DNA of 64,000 nt from Gordonia liuliyuniae. Lineage in GTDB: Bacteria; Actinomycetota; Actinomycetes; Mycobacteriales; Mycobacteriaceae. Location: assembly GCF_021739025.1 (NCBI RefSeq), contig NZ_JAKKOT010000003.1, positions 248,001-312,000 on the forward strand, read 5' to 3'. Below are positions 37,218 to 50,020 of this stretch, one piece after another. The stretch's first letter is position 1. Every line of letters begins with the position of its first letter. The position numbers and the translations under genes were made by a program. Under the pieces are notes generated by a model. That model was not told the DNA's origin. It ran no database searches and worked only from the letters and a program-made list of their open reading frames with translations.

Positions 37218-39487
37218 GAGATCTCCTCTGCTGCAGCGGTACGGGCGAGGACGTCCCAATCGGAGACCACCCCGATGAGGTCGCCGCGCGCCCACACCCG
37301 TGTCTGGTCTTGAAAATGGTCGGACGACGGGTCGCCGCTCACGCCGAGCGGGACGATCCATCGGCTGGCGTCCCGGTCGGCGACGTCCCACACGTACCGG
37401 GCGACCGAGCCGAGACGGCACACGTGGGAGAAGCCGACGGCGCTCGCGTTCGCGAGCACGCATTCGGCGTCGCCGCCGAGCGGCACCTGCTCGGGCCGCA
37501 TCAACGCGGACAATTCCGGATACGACGCGGTGACGCCCGCGAAGTCCATGCCGTGGAACGGGGCGAGCACGTGGACGTCGCCCCACGCGGTCGCGGTGCC
37601 CCCGGCGTCGCCCCCGGTGTCGACCGCTAGCTCTTCGAGCACTCGCACGGCGATGGACTGCACATCCACACCGATTCGTGGTGCTCCCACGATCGCCGCG
37701 TCGAGGCCTGCGGCGATTCGTGTCCCGGCCACGAAGTAGGGGGTCATCCACCGCGGGAAACCGTTCGGCTCGCCGAGCGGGGCCAGCGCGTCGTCGGCGG
37801 TGATCGCGGTGACGAACCTGCTGCGGAACTCGGCGAACAGATACGCGTCGACGCTGTCGGGGTGCATCGCACCGTCCCACGAGGCCAGACGCGACTGAAG
37901 TCCGGACGCGTCGTCGCTCAGGCCGCGCAGTCCGGACACCAGGCCGATGAGCCCGCGGACGTGCCCGTTCGCGACGTCGCGGTGGATGTCGGCGCAGCCG
38001 TCCACCGACACCGGAACATCGTCGGACAGCAGGGCGTCGATTCGCCTCGCGCGCGCGTCCGGAGCGCACTCGGTGGTGATCGGTTGCATCGGCGGGCATT
38101 CGGCGATCCGCTGGTTCGCGATCACGGCGTGGGTCGGCACGTCGGCGTCGTAGCCGCTCAGCGACGTCGCGGCGTACCCCTGCCAGGTGTACCGCTCGTC
38201 CCACCCGGGCACCGGCAGCCAGTAGTTCTCGTCGGCGCGGACCGGGAACCGGCCGACCGTGTGGTGGCGCAGGCCGCCGGACGAGTCGCCGATGACGATC
38301 CGGTTGGGTGGCTCCACCCAGTTCGTCAACGCCTGTTCGACGTCGTCGATCGACGACGCGAACAAGAGATCGAGGACCGCGTCGAACGTCGACGTCGCGT
38401 CGGAGAGCATCGGCGTCCGCAGGCTCATCGCCCACCGGTCGTCCGCGCCGCCGATGATCACCGAACCGTTGGCGGTCGCGATGATCTCCACGTCGACGGG
38501 GTCGCCGCCGCGCACTCGGACCTGTTCGATCCACACCTCGCACGGTGCGTCGCCGTCGGAGGCAGCCGCGACGACCGACTCGCCGACTCGTCGCAGCTTC
38601 TCGACATAGACGTCCTGATAGTCGGCCATCGCGTTGGTGATGCCCCACGCAACCGACGACGCGTGTGCGAAGTGGGGGAGGCCGGGGACGCCCGCGAACG
38701 AGAGCCCGACGACGTCGAACTCGTCACACGCCAGGTGATACTGCTGGTAGACGCCGGGAATCTCGATGAACCGGTGTGGGTCGCCCGCGATCAACGGTGC
38801 GCCGGTGTCGGTGCCCGCCGCGGCGACCCCCCACGCGTTGCTGCCGGAGATCGCGTCACCGAGCGCAGGCACGTCAGGCTCGGGCACGTCGGGCTCGGGC
38901 ACATCGTCGTCTGGGTCGGGCGCGGTCAGCGGGAGGTGGCGAAGCAGTTCGTCCATGAACTCCGCGGACGGCATCGCGGGGACACGGTCGTGCGACGGTT
39001 CGCCTGCCTCGGTGTTGAGCAGCGCCAGCGCGTCGGCGCCGAGCATCCGCCGTGCGTGCAGCCGCCACAGCTTGGTCGCGAACCGACCGAACATCAGATG
39101 CTGGACGATGAAGATCGCGATCGGCGTCCACGGACTCCACGCGGTCGGCTCGTGATCGAACTCGGTCAACTCGACGGCGTACGCGTCGGCGTGCGACCGG
39201 TTGACGCCGTCGGCGTACGCCCGCAACAGCGTCCGCGTGCGGTCGGACGACGCGTCGTGGATCCGTCGGGCCGCCCGATCGATCTGGGCCCGCCGGGCGA
39301 ACTCGTCCCAGCCGACGCCGGCCGGCCCGAACACCTCCGCTGTCCGACCCTCGGCGCGCAGACGCAGGAACTCGACCTGCCATGCGCGGTCGACACCCGT
39401 GGTGTACCCCTGGGTGAAGATCGCCTCCCGGGCGGACGCGGCGCGGATGTGGGGAATGCCGTGGGCGTCACGGAGGACAGTGCTCAT
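37214..39487 (-). CDS. Penicillin acylase-family N-terminal nucleophile hydrolase
   Basis: A 757-residue Ntn-hydrolase precursor. The expected autoprocessing site is [11 protein letters not shown] (Ser near residue 240); the Ser becomes the nucleophile of the beta chain. Alpha-chain features include [13 protein letters not shown] at the start and the [23 protein letters not shown] region (motif [11 protein letters not shown], about residues 34-44). Later, [19 protein letters not shown] matches the beta-chain pocket region. No clear signal peptide is seen. The family includes PvdQ, which removes a fatty acyl group from pyoverdine precursors; in a siderophore operon a similar deacylase is plausible. 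A 15-bp repeat codes VPEPD units just before the Ser. Confidence 0.87.
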   Translation of the reverse strand: MSTVLRDAHGIPHIRAASAREAIFTQGYTTGVDRAWQVEFLRLRAEGRTAEVFGPAGVGWDEFARRAQIDRAARRIHDASSDRTRTLLRAYADGVNRSHADAYAVELTEFDHEPTAWSPWTPIAIFIVQHLMFGRFATKLWRLHARRMLGADALALLNTEAGEPSHDRVPAMPSAEFMDELLRHLPLTAPDPDDDVPEPDVPEPDVPALGDAISGSNAWGVAAAGTDTGAPLIAGDPHRFIEIPGVYQQYHLACDEFDVVGLSFAGVPGLPHFAHASSVAWGITNAMADYQDVYVEKLRRVGESVVAAASDGDAPCEVWIEQVRVRGGDPVDVEIIATANGSVIIGGADDRWAMSLRTPMLSDATSTFDAVLDLLFASSIDDVEQALTNWVEPPNRIVIGDSSGGLRHHTVGRFPVRADENYWLPVPGWDERYTWQGYAATSLSGYDADVPTHAVIANQRIAECPPMQPITTECAPDARARRIDALLSDDVPVSVDGCADIHRDVANGHVRGLIGLVSGLRGLSDDASGLQSRLASWDGAMHPDSVDAYLFAEFRSRFVTAITADDALAPLGEPNGFPRWMTPYFVAGTRIAAGLDAAIVGAPRIGVDVQSIAVRVLEELAVDTGGDAGGTATAWGDVHVLAPFHGMDFAGVTASYPELSALMRPEQVPLGGDAECVLANASAVGFSHVCRLGSVARYVWDVADRDASRWIVPLGVSGDPSSDHFQDQTRVWARGDLIGVVSDWDVLARTAAAEEIS
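38866..38910 (-). repeat. 15-bp tandem repeat, 3 units, in frame
   Basis: Units at 38866-38880, 38881-38895 and 38896-38910 (plus-strand CGGGCACGTCGGGCT type) code EPDVP steps in the linker just upstream of the predicted autoprocessing Ser of the acylase. Confidence 0.88.
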
Positions 39488-39523
39488 GCTGGAACGGTCT
39501 TTCGTCGGGCTGGTGGAGGTGTC

Positions 39524-39590
39524 GGGTAGTGGAGCGTGACGGGTAGTGGAGCGTGACTGGGCCGAGATGTTCGCGGGCCGAGATGTCAGC
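39524..39590. repeat. Two short tandem duplications, 17 bp and 16 bp
   Basis: GGGTAGTGGAGCGTGAC is exactly duplicated (39524-39540, 39541-39557), and GGGCCGAGATGTTCGC is near-exactly duplicated (39559-39574, 39575-39590). They occupy most of the 98-base gap between the acylase and condensation genes, and the second pair runs into the 3' end of the condensation gene. Confidence 0.92.
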
Positions 39591-41012
39591 GGGCAGTGAC
39601 CGTCGCTGCGGCATACGGCGTCGAGACCGCAGCCGTGCCGAGCGCGTCGTCGATCAGGTCGTGCAGCCGGTCGACGGTGCATGCGTCGAACAGGTCGACC
39701 TGATAGCCGATCTGCACCTCGGTGCGATCGGGGTGCATGAACGCCTCGACAGTCAACGGCAGGGCGACGCGCCCCTTGTCGGCGAGCTCCCAGGTCATCG
39801 TCGTGTCGGGGAGATGTATGCCGTCGATCTTCTGGTCGAGGAACAGCACCAGCGAGTCGAAGGGGTACGCGGTCTCGTCACCGGTGACCCGGCGCGCGAT
39901 CTCGATGATCTCGTCGAACGGGAACGTTCGATGCTCGAACGCCGCATCGGTCACCGCGCGCACCCGCCGCACGAGATCGCCGAACGTGTCGTCGGCTCGG
40001 CCACGGATGCGCAGGGCGATCGAATTGCTGAAGTTGCCGATCAAGGCTTGGGCGCCGCGCTCCTCGCGGTTCGCGACGGTGCTGCCGATCAGCAGATCGT
40101 CGCGCCCCGACAGCTGGCGCAGCGCCAGGTAGTAGGCGGCGAGGAACACCGAGAACGGCGGCATCCGCAGTTCTGCGGCCAACGCGCGCAAGCCCTTCTC
40201 CGCGGCCGGGCTCAGTGTTCGGTCCGCGCGGGCGCTCACCTCTGACGGATTCTCCGGCCGCCGGTCGTAGGGGAGCGACGCGGTCGCGGCGGCGCCGCGG
40301 AACTGGTCCTCCCAGAATGCGACGTCCGTCGAATGGTCGGTGTCGTCGAAGCGGTCGCGTTCCCAGTCGGCGAAGTCGGCGATCTGCGGCGACAACGCGT
40401 CCACCGTCAACTCCTGGTCCGGAGCCTCGCGAGCCGCCGTGTAGAAGCGCGCGACGTCGCGTGCCATCGCGGGCAACGTCATACCGTCCCAGACGATGTG
40501 CTGCATCGCGATCACCACCGCCAGCCGCTTCTGTCCGTCGGCGGGCGGCAGTGTCACGAACGTCAACCGAATAGACGACTCGGTCGCCAGATCGAACACC
40601 TCGGTCGCGGCGTCCTCGACGAGACGTCGAAGACGCTCGTCCGGGTCGGCCGCGTCGCCGAGGTCGACGGTCACCACCGGCGGGGGGAAACTGGCGTGGA
40701 TCCGCTGAAACGGTTCGCCGCCGTCCTCACCGGGGTGATAGGTCGTCCGCAGGACCTCGTGCCGGTGCACTACCGCGAGGAGCGCGCGTCCGAGCGCGTC
40801 GGCGTCGACATCACCGGTATAGGTAAAGGTGAGGCAGATGTTGTTCGCGGTGCTGTCGGGGACCCGCTGCTGATGGGCCCACACCAGACGTTGGCTGAAC
40901 GACAGCCGCGCCCGCTCGGGGTCGCGTCGCGTCGGGACACCCGATTCGACGGCGATCCCGGCATCAGAGAGTCGGGCGGCCATCGCCGCCTGCAACTCGT
41001 CGAGAGTCGGCA

Positions 41013-41013
<1 letters not shown>
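39586..41013 (-). CDS. Free-standing NRPS condensation domain protein, proximal
   Basis: A 475-residue single condensation domain. It begins with the C1 motif [13 protein letters not shown] (about residue 37). The active-site motif is MQHIVWDGM (about residue 168): the first His is Gln while the catalytic second His, Asp and Gly are kept. Later motifs include [26 protein letters not shown] (C5-like; [12 protein letters not shown]). ATG at 41013 overlaps the NRPS stop by one base, so it is likely the partner that takes the product off the NRPS carrier domain. Confidence 0.86.
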
Positions 41014-44474
<3,461 letters not shown>

Positions 44475-44485
44475 GTCAACTCCTA

Positions 44486-44523
44486 GTGAGTCTTCAGGTG
44501 GTCTGTGAGTCTTCAAGTGGTCT
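44486..44523. repeat. 19-bp tandem duplication in NRPS leader
   Basis: GTGAGTCTTCAGGTGGTCT (44486-44504) is repeated with one change at 44505-44523, within the 95-base gap between the monooxygenase and NRPS genes. No iron box is seen here, so the NRPS is probably read from the upstream promoter. Confidence 0.92.
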
Positions 44524-44569
44524 GTGCGTCGGTCGAGCGGGTCCGGCCCCGCTCACGCGGCGGAAGCCG

Positions 44570-45898
44570 TCAGGTCTGGGTGGCGGCGAAACTCGTGAAC
44601 GCCGTCTTCTGGGGCAGCCGGTACACCTCGCGGCGGGCGACGGTGTTGAGGATGCGAGCGTTGCGGACGGCGCCGATGTCCAGATTCGGTGCGGAGACGC
44701 CGTGGGCGTGCATCTCGGCGTTCACGACGAACACGCGGTCACCGAGGGGGCCGTCGGCGACGACCGAATGGTTCGCCGCGATCTCCCGGCGCCCCTGCGA
44801 ATCACGGTGCAGCCGGGATTCGATCGGTGCCAGAAACGGTTGTGCCCGTTCGCGGTAGCCGGTGGCCGTGACGACGAGGTCGGCGTCGTGGGCGAGCGCG
44901 TCACCGGAGTCGAGGTGCCGGCCGCGGACCGTGAAGCGTCCGCCGCGGCTGTCGAGTCCTTCGACCACGACACCGTTGCGGAGTTCGACCGGAGCGAGCC
45001 CGTCGTGCAACTGACGCCGATACAGCAGGTCGTGGATCCGGTCGAGGGTGTCGGTGGAGATGCCCTTGTGGAACTGCCAGTGGCCGTCGCGCACGCGATC
45101 GCGCGTCGCCTCGGGCAGGGAGTGGAAGTAGTCCATGTACGCGGGCGTCGTCATCTCCAACGACAGTTTGGTGAAGTCGAGCGGCGCGAACCACGGCGTG
45201 CGTGTCCACCACGTGACCGCAGGCCCTCCGTCGAGGTTCGCTTCGAGCAGGTCGACGACGATCTCGGCGCCGGACTGGCCGGAGCCGATCACGGTCACCG
45301 CGTCCGCGGCGTGCGCGTCGTCTCGCCGGTACAGGTACTCGCTGCTGTGCAGCACGCCCGCCGCATCCGAGTCCATCGCGGCGGGGACCGACGGCTCGGT
45401 TCCGACGCCGACGACCACGTGGCCGGCGTGGATCACCGACTGTGCCCCGCCCGAGGTGACGAGCACGTCGAAACGGTGCGCGTCGTCGTCCCAGCGGACT
45501 TCGTCCACCGTGGTGCCGAACCGGAGCGAGTCGAGCTTGCCGACGACCCACAACAGGTACGCCTCGTACTCCCGGCGGGTCGGGAAGAACTGTTCGCGCA
45601 CGAGGAACGGGTACAGCCGGTCGACGTCGGCGAGGTATGCCAGGAACGACATCGGATGTGTCGGGTCGACGAGGGTCACCAGGTCGGACAGGAAGCTGAC
45701 CTGCAGGGTGGCCTCCTCGAACAGGAGACCGGGATGCCAGCGGAACTCGTCGACCGAATCGACGACGAGGACGTCGACGTCGTCGGCGGTGGCGGCCATC
45801 GCGGCCAGACCGAGGTTGAACGGGCCGCAGCCGACGGCCAGCACGTCGACGGCTAGAACGTCGACGGGCAGAACATCGACGGGGGTGGGGTCACTCAT
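44570..45898 (-). CDS. Lysine/cadaverine-type N-monooxygenase (DesB/IucD family)
   Basis: A 442-residue flavin N-hydroxylase that turns a terminal amine into a hydroxylamine for hydroxamate siderophores. FAD motif VGCGPFNLGLA (about residue 22), NADPH motif VIGSGQSGAEIV (about 190) and C-terminal TATGYRERAQPFL (about 360) are all intact, as is HPGLLFEEATLQVSFLSDLV in the substrate region. The substrate is probably cadaverine or putrescine, because a decarboxylase gene overlaps upstream. A 15-bp repeat codes VDVLP/VDVLA steps at the N-terminus. Confidence 0.92.
   Translation of the reverse strand: MSDPTPVDVLPVDVLAVDVLAVGCGPFNLGLAAMAATADDVDVLVVDSVDEFRWHPGLLFEEATLQVSFLSDLVTLVDPTHPMSFLAYLADVDRLYPFLVREQFFPTRREYEAYLLWVVGKLDSLRFGTTVDEVRWDDDAHRFDVLVTSGGAQSVIHAGHVVVGVGTEPSVPAAMDSDAAGVLHSSEYLYRRDDAHAADAVTVIGSGQSGAEIVVDLLEANLDGGPAVTWWTRTPWFAPLDFTKLSLEMTTPAYMDYFHSLPEATRDRVRDGHWQFHKGISTDTLDRIHDLLYRRQLHDGLAPVELRNGVVVEGLDSRGGRFTVRGRHLDSGDALAHDADLVVTATGYRERAQPFLAPIESRLHRDSQGRREIAANHSVVADGPLGDRVFVVNAEMHAHGVSAPNLDIGAVRNARILNTVARREVYRLPQKTAFTSFAATQT
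45843..45887 (-). repeat. 15-bp tandem repeat, 3 units, in frame
   Basis: Units ACGTCGACGGCTAGA (45843), ACGTCGACGGGCAGA (45858) and ACATCGACGGGGGTG (45873), plus-strand. They code the repeated VDVLAVDVL-type N-terminus ahead of the FAD motif. Confidence 0.9.
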
Positions 45899-47411
45899 GT
45901 GCGCGCACCTTCTCTGTGGTCGCGTACCCGGGCCCGTCGATCGTGCTCTCCGACTCCACTTCGAGAGCGTGGCGCAGGAGCTCGTCGAAGAGCTCGTCGA
46001 TGTCCGTCCCGGTGGCCGTCGGGTTGAGCAGGGTGAGTTTGAGGCACGTCGACGGCTCGGCGTCACCGGCGATCTGCACGCGGGTCCGACCGATCAACGC
46101 GGTCCCCGAGCTGATCAGGCGGCGCCGGAGTTCGGCGTTCACCGCGTCGAGGTCCTGGCAGCGGTACCGGAACACGACCGTCGTCAAGGTGACCGACGCG
46201 ACCAGTTCGAGCTGCGGTTCGGCGACGATGCGGGCTTGGGCGTGCCGGGCGACGTCGTGGCATGCCTCGAGCATCTCGCCGAGCCCCGAACGTCCGTAGG
46301 CCAGGAACGTGGTCAAGACTTTCAGGACGTCGGGTCGGCGCGTGGTCTGGAGGGTGTGGCCGAGGAGACCGCCGAAGCCGGCGTCCTCGTCGTCCTCCGG
46401 GTTGAGGTATGCGACGTTCCGGTTGAGGGCCGCGAAGAGATTCTCGTCGCGCAGGAGCAGCAGGCTCGCCGCCGCGGGCTGCCAGCCGATCTTGTGCAGG
46501 TCGAGGGTCACCGAGTCGGCCCGGTCGATGCCGTGCACGAGGTGCGCGAGGCGGTCGGAGAACAACGACCCGAATCCGTAGGCGGCGTCGACGTGCAACC
46601 ACACGTCGTGCCGCGCGGCGATGTCGGCGATCTCCGGAAGCGGGTCGACGGTCCCGAAGTCAGTCGTGCCAGCCGTCGCGACGATCGCGACCGGCGTCCC
46701 GTCGGTGGAGGCGAGCGCGGCGTCGAGCGCGGCGGGGATCATCCGATGGTCCTCGTCGACGTCGACGGCGACGACGGCGGCCTCACCGAGACCGAGGGTG
46801 GCGCACGCGCGGTTGATCGAGAAGTGCGCGATCCGCGAGCAGAACACCACCGGACGCGTCAGCCCGGCGACACCGTGATGCCTGGTGTCGATACGGAGTC
46901 TGGCGGCGGCGTGGTCACGGGCGATCAGCATGGCGAGAAGGTTCGAGAACGATCCGCCCGGCCCGAAGACGCCGCCCGCGGAGGGGCCGAACCCGGCGAG
47001 GCGGGCGAGCGCCGCGATCGTCCACTTCTCGATCGCAAGAGTCGCGGGGCCGGAGTCGTAGGTGTCGAGCGACGCGTTCGTGGCGCTCGCGAGCGCGTCT
47101 GCCGCGACCGACACCGTCAACGGTGGCGGTTGCAGGTGCGCGGCGGTGAGCCGGTGCGTCAGATCCAGGCCGTAGACGGCGACGAGCTCGGCGACTCTCG
47201 TCAGCGCGTCGTCCTCGCCGATGCCGTCGTCGGGGAGGCGCTGAGGACCGAGCACCGCTGCGACGGCGCCGAGCATGTCGCCCGGCGCGCCGTAGGGGAG
47301 GGGCGATCCGTGGTGGCGTCCGGCGACGGCCGTCGCCATCCGGGTCAGGGACGCACCGACGTCCGACCATCCGACGCCTGGCGTCGCGAAACGGTTGAAG
47401 TCATCAGGCAC
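45891..47411 (-). CDS. PLP-dependent amino acid decarboxylase (DesA-like)
   Basis: A 506-residue group II PLP decarboxylase. The PLP lysine is in VTLDLHKIGWQP (about residue 300), the cofactor Asp in WLHVDAAYGFG (about 272), and a typical GTTDFGTVDPLPEI segment (about 247) precedes it. Relatives act on lysine, ornithine or diaminobutyrate; next to DesB-, DesC- and DesD-like genes, lysine to cadaverine is the best guess. GTG at 47411 has AAGGGG upstream and overlaps both neighbours by 8 bases. Confidence 0.9.
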   Translation of the reverse strand: MPDDFNRFATPGVGWSDVGASLTRMATAVAGRHHGSPLPYGAPGDMLGAVAAVLGPQRLPDDGIGEDDALTRVAELVAVYGLDLTHRLTAAHLQPPPLTVSVAADALASATNASLDTYDSGPATLAIEKWTIAALARLAGFGPSAGGVFGPGGSFSNLLAMLIARDHAAARLRIDTRHHGVAGLTRPVVFCSRIAHFSINRACATLGLGEAAVVAVDVDEDHRMIPAALDAALASTDGTPVAIVATAGTTDFGTVDPLPEIADIAARHDVWLHVDAAYGFGSLFSDRLAHLVHGIDRADSVTLDLHKIGWQPAAASLLLLRDENLFAALNRNVAYLNPEDDEDAGFGGLLGHTLQTTRRPDVLKVLTTFLAYGRSGLGEMLEACHDVARHAQARIVAEPQLELVASVTLTTVVFRYRCQDLDAVNAELRRRLISSGTALIGRTRVQIAGDAEPSTCLKLTLLNPTATGTDIDELFDELLRHALEVESESTIDGPGYATTEKVRAHE

Positions 47412-49221
47412 GGTGAGCCCCTTGAGGATCGGCGAGTGGATCGGCGAGCGGATCGGCGATCGGGTTGGTCAGTCGGTGGTCGGCGTCGAGGATGGAGCCG
47501 TACGAGTCGCCCGCGTTCACCATCCGACGGTTGTCCCCGAGCTGCAGTCCGTTCAGGTGGACGGCGGGGAACGTCGGCGCGAACAGGTCCCACGCCGCGA
47601 AGCGATCGGACAGGTCGGGATGGTCGGCGACGAATGCACGCACGCTGTCGGCGACCACTGCCCAGAACCGCGCATCGTCGAGTAGCCCGTGGCGGTGCAT
47701 GATCGCGGCGAGCGGCCGCAGGAAGTCGTCGAACACGTCGGAGAGGACGCCGAGGTTTCTGATGGCGTCGGGTTCGACGGTCAGCGCGCGTCGGCACGAC
47801 TCGGGGAGGTCGGCGGGCTCGTCGAAGATGCAGACCTCCTCGCCGATGTCCTTGAGGATCGCGCGGATCGGTACGCCGTCGCGCAGGACGAGGATCAGGT
47901 TCTCGCCGTGCGGAGAGAATTTGAGCTCGTACCGGTAGAGCAGATACGCGATCGGGTGCAGGTAGGTGCGCAGGTATCGGGCGAGCCACTCGTCGGCGGC
48001 CAGCCCGGACCGGTCGATGAACGCGCCGACCAGCGGTGCGCCGAGATGGTCGATGTGCAGCAGGGCGGCCATCGTGGCGAGCTGCTCGTCGTCGGTGACG
48101 CGGGGGACCGGGCTCTGGCGCCACAGTGCCGACAACACCTTGCGGTACTCCGAACCCGGCTCGGTGATCGCGGTGAACGTCCGGTTGCGGTAGCCGACCG
48201 CCGCCACCTCGTACAGCATCTCGAAGCCGAGCGCGCGCAGGTACTGGTCGTCGCCGACACGGGTGCGGACCCAGTCGTTGATGAGCGGGGTGGTGCGCAT
48301 GTAGTCGGCCGACATGCCGCGAGTGAATCCCATGTTGACGATCGACAGCGCCGTCTTCACGTAGTGGCGCGTGGGGGTCGACGCGTTGAACTGGGTTCGG
48401 ATCGACTGCTGCGGCTGGTATCGGTCCGGCGACGGCCCGAGGATCACCAGCCGCTGCCGTGCGATGTCGTCCGCGTACAGGCGCGCGGCCTTCTCCGTCC
48501 ACTGCCACGGGTGCACCGGCAGATAGGTGTAGTCGTTCGGATCGAGTCCGTGGAACAGCAGGACGTCGGAGAACTTCTCGAGGGTCTCGCCGCCGAGTTC
48601 GTGACGGAGCAGGTCGTCGTAGGAGATGTCGCTCATCGACGCGAAGTCGCAGTCGTCGCGGAGCGCGGCGACCCAGATGAGGTGGTAGCGACCGCCCGAT
48701 TCGGGGGCGTACGCCACCACGTCGTGCGCGCTGAAGCCGAGTCGGCCCGCGTTGGCGACGAAGCACGGGTGGCCTTCGGTCATCGTGCGTTCGATGGTCT
48801 GGAAGTCGGCTGCGGCGAGGTCGGCGGCGCTGATGCGTCGGTCGTCGGACCGGTCCGCGCCGATCGCGACCGTGTGCCCGAGTTCTTCGAGATATTCGGG
48901 CAGCTTCTCACTGGTGATGCCGAGTTGTTCGTGCAGATCGACGACCAGTTCGACCGAGCTCACCGGCAGGTCGCGCCCGGCGCGGGTGCGACGCACCGAC
49001 GTCTCGTCGACGGCCCAGCTGTCGAGCGACAGGAGGTCGGCGGTGAACGCGTACTCGGTCCGGCGGTCATCGGAGAAGAGGATGAACTGGCCGGGGTTCG
49101 TCTCCAACGGCGCGAGAGCGCGTTCATGACAGAACTCGGCGATCACCTTGGTCGCGATCCGGCGGTCGTAGACCTCGCGCAGTGAGCGCGCGGCGACGCC
49201 GGTGTCGGGAGAAGCACTCAT
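47404..49221 (-). CDS. IucA/IucC family NIS siderophore synthetase (DesD-like)
   Basis: A 605-residue NRPS-independent siderophore synthetase that adenylates a carboxylate and forms amide bonds to hydroxylated polyamines. Motifs: [15 protein letters not shown] (about residues 148-162), [10 protein letters not shown] (about 238), [15 protein letters not shown] (about 280) and the FhuF-like [16 protein letters not shown] (about 430). This matches DesD-type (type C) synthetases. ATG at 49221 overlaps the acyltransferase gene as ATGA. The C-terminus carries a 12-bp repeat coding ADPL units. Confidence 0.93.
   Translation of the reverse strand: MSASPDTGVAARSLREVYDRRIATKVIAEFCHERALAPLETNPGQFILFSDDRRTEYAFTADLLSLDSWAVDETSVRRTRAGRDLPVSSVELVVDLHEQLGITSEKLPEYLEELGHTVAIGADRSDDRRISAADLAAADFQTIERTMTEGHPCFVANAGRLGFSAHDVVAYAPESGGRYHLIWVAALRDDCDFASMSDISYDDLLRHELGGETLEKFSDVLLFHGLDPNDYTYLPVHPWQWTEKAARLYADDIARQRLVILGPSPDRYQPQQSIRTQFNASTPTRHYVKTALSIVNMGFTRGMSADYMRTTPLINDWVRTRVGDDQYLRALGFEMLYEVAAVGYRNRTFTAITEPGSEYRKVLSALWRQSPVPRVTDDEQLATMAALLHIDHLGAPLVGAFIDRSGLAADEWLARYLRTYLHPIAYLLYRYELKFSPHGENLILVLRDGVPIRAILKDIGEEVCIFDEPADLPESCRRALTVEPDAIRNLGVLSDVFDDFLRPLAAIMHRHGLLDDARFWAVVADSVRAFVADHPDLSDRFAAWDLFAPTFPAVHLNGLQLGDNRRMVNAGDSYGSILDADHRLTNPIADPLADPLADPQGAHRA
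47426..47461 (-). repeat. 12-bp tandem repeat, 3 units, in frame
   Basis: Three GGATCGGCGAGT-type units (47426-47437, 47438-47449, 47450-47461) code the [12 protein letters not shown] tail of the NIS synthetase. Confidence 0.88.
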
Positions 49222-49823
49222 CGGACGGCCGCCCGTTTGCCGATGTCGAGCCTCGTGCCGTTGTCGGTGACGCGGGCGAAGTCCGCACGTGTGCAGTAGC
49301 TCAGGCGGCCGGTCTTGTTCCCCACCGGGTAGTCGCCCGCCACCTCGAATCCGACGGCGGCGTTGAGCGCCTGCACGTCGACGTTGCGCTCGTCCGGCTC
49401 GACGACGACGCGCGCAGCGCCGACGTCGAAGAAGGCGGTGCGCATGATGTGCAGCATCACTTCGCCGGTGAATCCGGATATCGGTCGGTCGGCGGGCGCC
49501 ACCAGCAGGTGCATGCCGATATCGCCGTCGGCGTGCACGTACCCGGTGTCGGGATCGGCGAGTTCGCTGGTCAACGGGTCGTACAGCTCGAACATGAACT
49601 CGTCGCGGCCGTCGGTGCGACCGATGCGCAGACCGTAGTCGGTGCCGTCGGCTGCGCGCATCGTCTCATCGAGAAAGGCGTGGACCTCGTCGACAGACGA
49701 CGACAGCATGTCCCAGTACTTCGACTTCGGATGGGTCAGCCAGGTGTGCACGAGCGGCGCATCGCGATCGGCGTCGATCCTGGTGGACGACAGGTGCCGG
49801 ATCGACACGGGAGAAGAACTCAT
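49218..49823 (-). CDS. GNAT-fold siderophore acyltransferase (DesC/IucB-like)
   Basis: A 201-residue acyltransferase of the RhbD/IucB/MbtK family, expected to acylate the hydroxylamine with succinyl-, acetyl- or longer acyl-CoA. Family features: [19 protein letters not shown] (about residues 18-36), [23 protein letters not shown] (motif GMHLL), and [35 protein letters not shown] (motifs EPDERN and GFEVAGDY). ATG at 49823; GTG at 49832 would add three residues. First gene of the minus-strand operon, 78 bases from the tandem iron boxes. Confidence 0.88.
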   Translation of the reverse strand: MSSSPVSIRHLSSTRIDADRDAPLVHTWLTHPKSKYWDMLSSSVDEVHAFLDETMRAADGTDYGLRIGRTDGRDEFMFELYDPLTSELADPDTGYVHADGDIGMHLLVAPADRPISGFTGEVMLHIMRTAFFDVGAARVVVEPDERNVDVQALNAAVGFEVAGDYPVGNKTGRLSYCTRADFARVTDNGTRLDIGKRAAVR

Positions 49824-49900
49824 CGGCCCCACTTCGGTAGAGGAACCGCCTCCGGGGCGTGCGTGGAATGCACGTTGGGAGCACGGTATCGGGCGATTAC

Positions 49901-49938
49901 TTAGGTTAGGCTACATCACTTAGGTTAGGCTAACGGAT
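49901..49938. promoter_or_regulatory. Tandem iron boxes in divergent promoter
   Basis: Two 19-base sites in direct repeat: TTAGGTTAGGCTACATCAC (49901-49919, 14/19 to TTAGGTTAGSCTAACCTAA) and TTAGGTTAGGCTAACGGAT (49920-49938, 16/19). They lie between the hydroxamate operon (start 49823, minus) and the transporter genes (start 50021, plus) and should couple both to IdeR. Confidence 0.88.
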
Positions 49939-50020
49939 GCATCTCCCTATACGGTCAGAGGGTGCGCGAACATCACCGGTTCGCGGTATCGCACACCTCG
50001 TGACCGACAGGAGACTTGAG

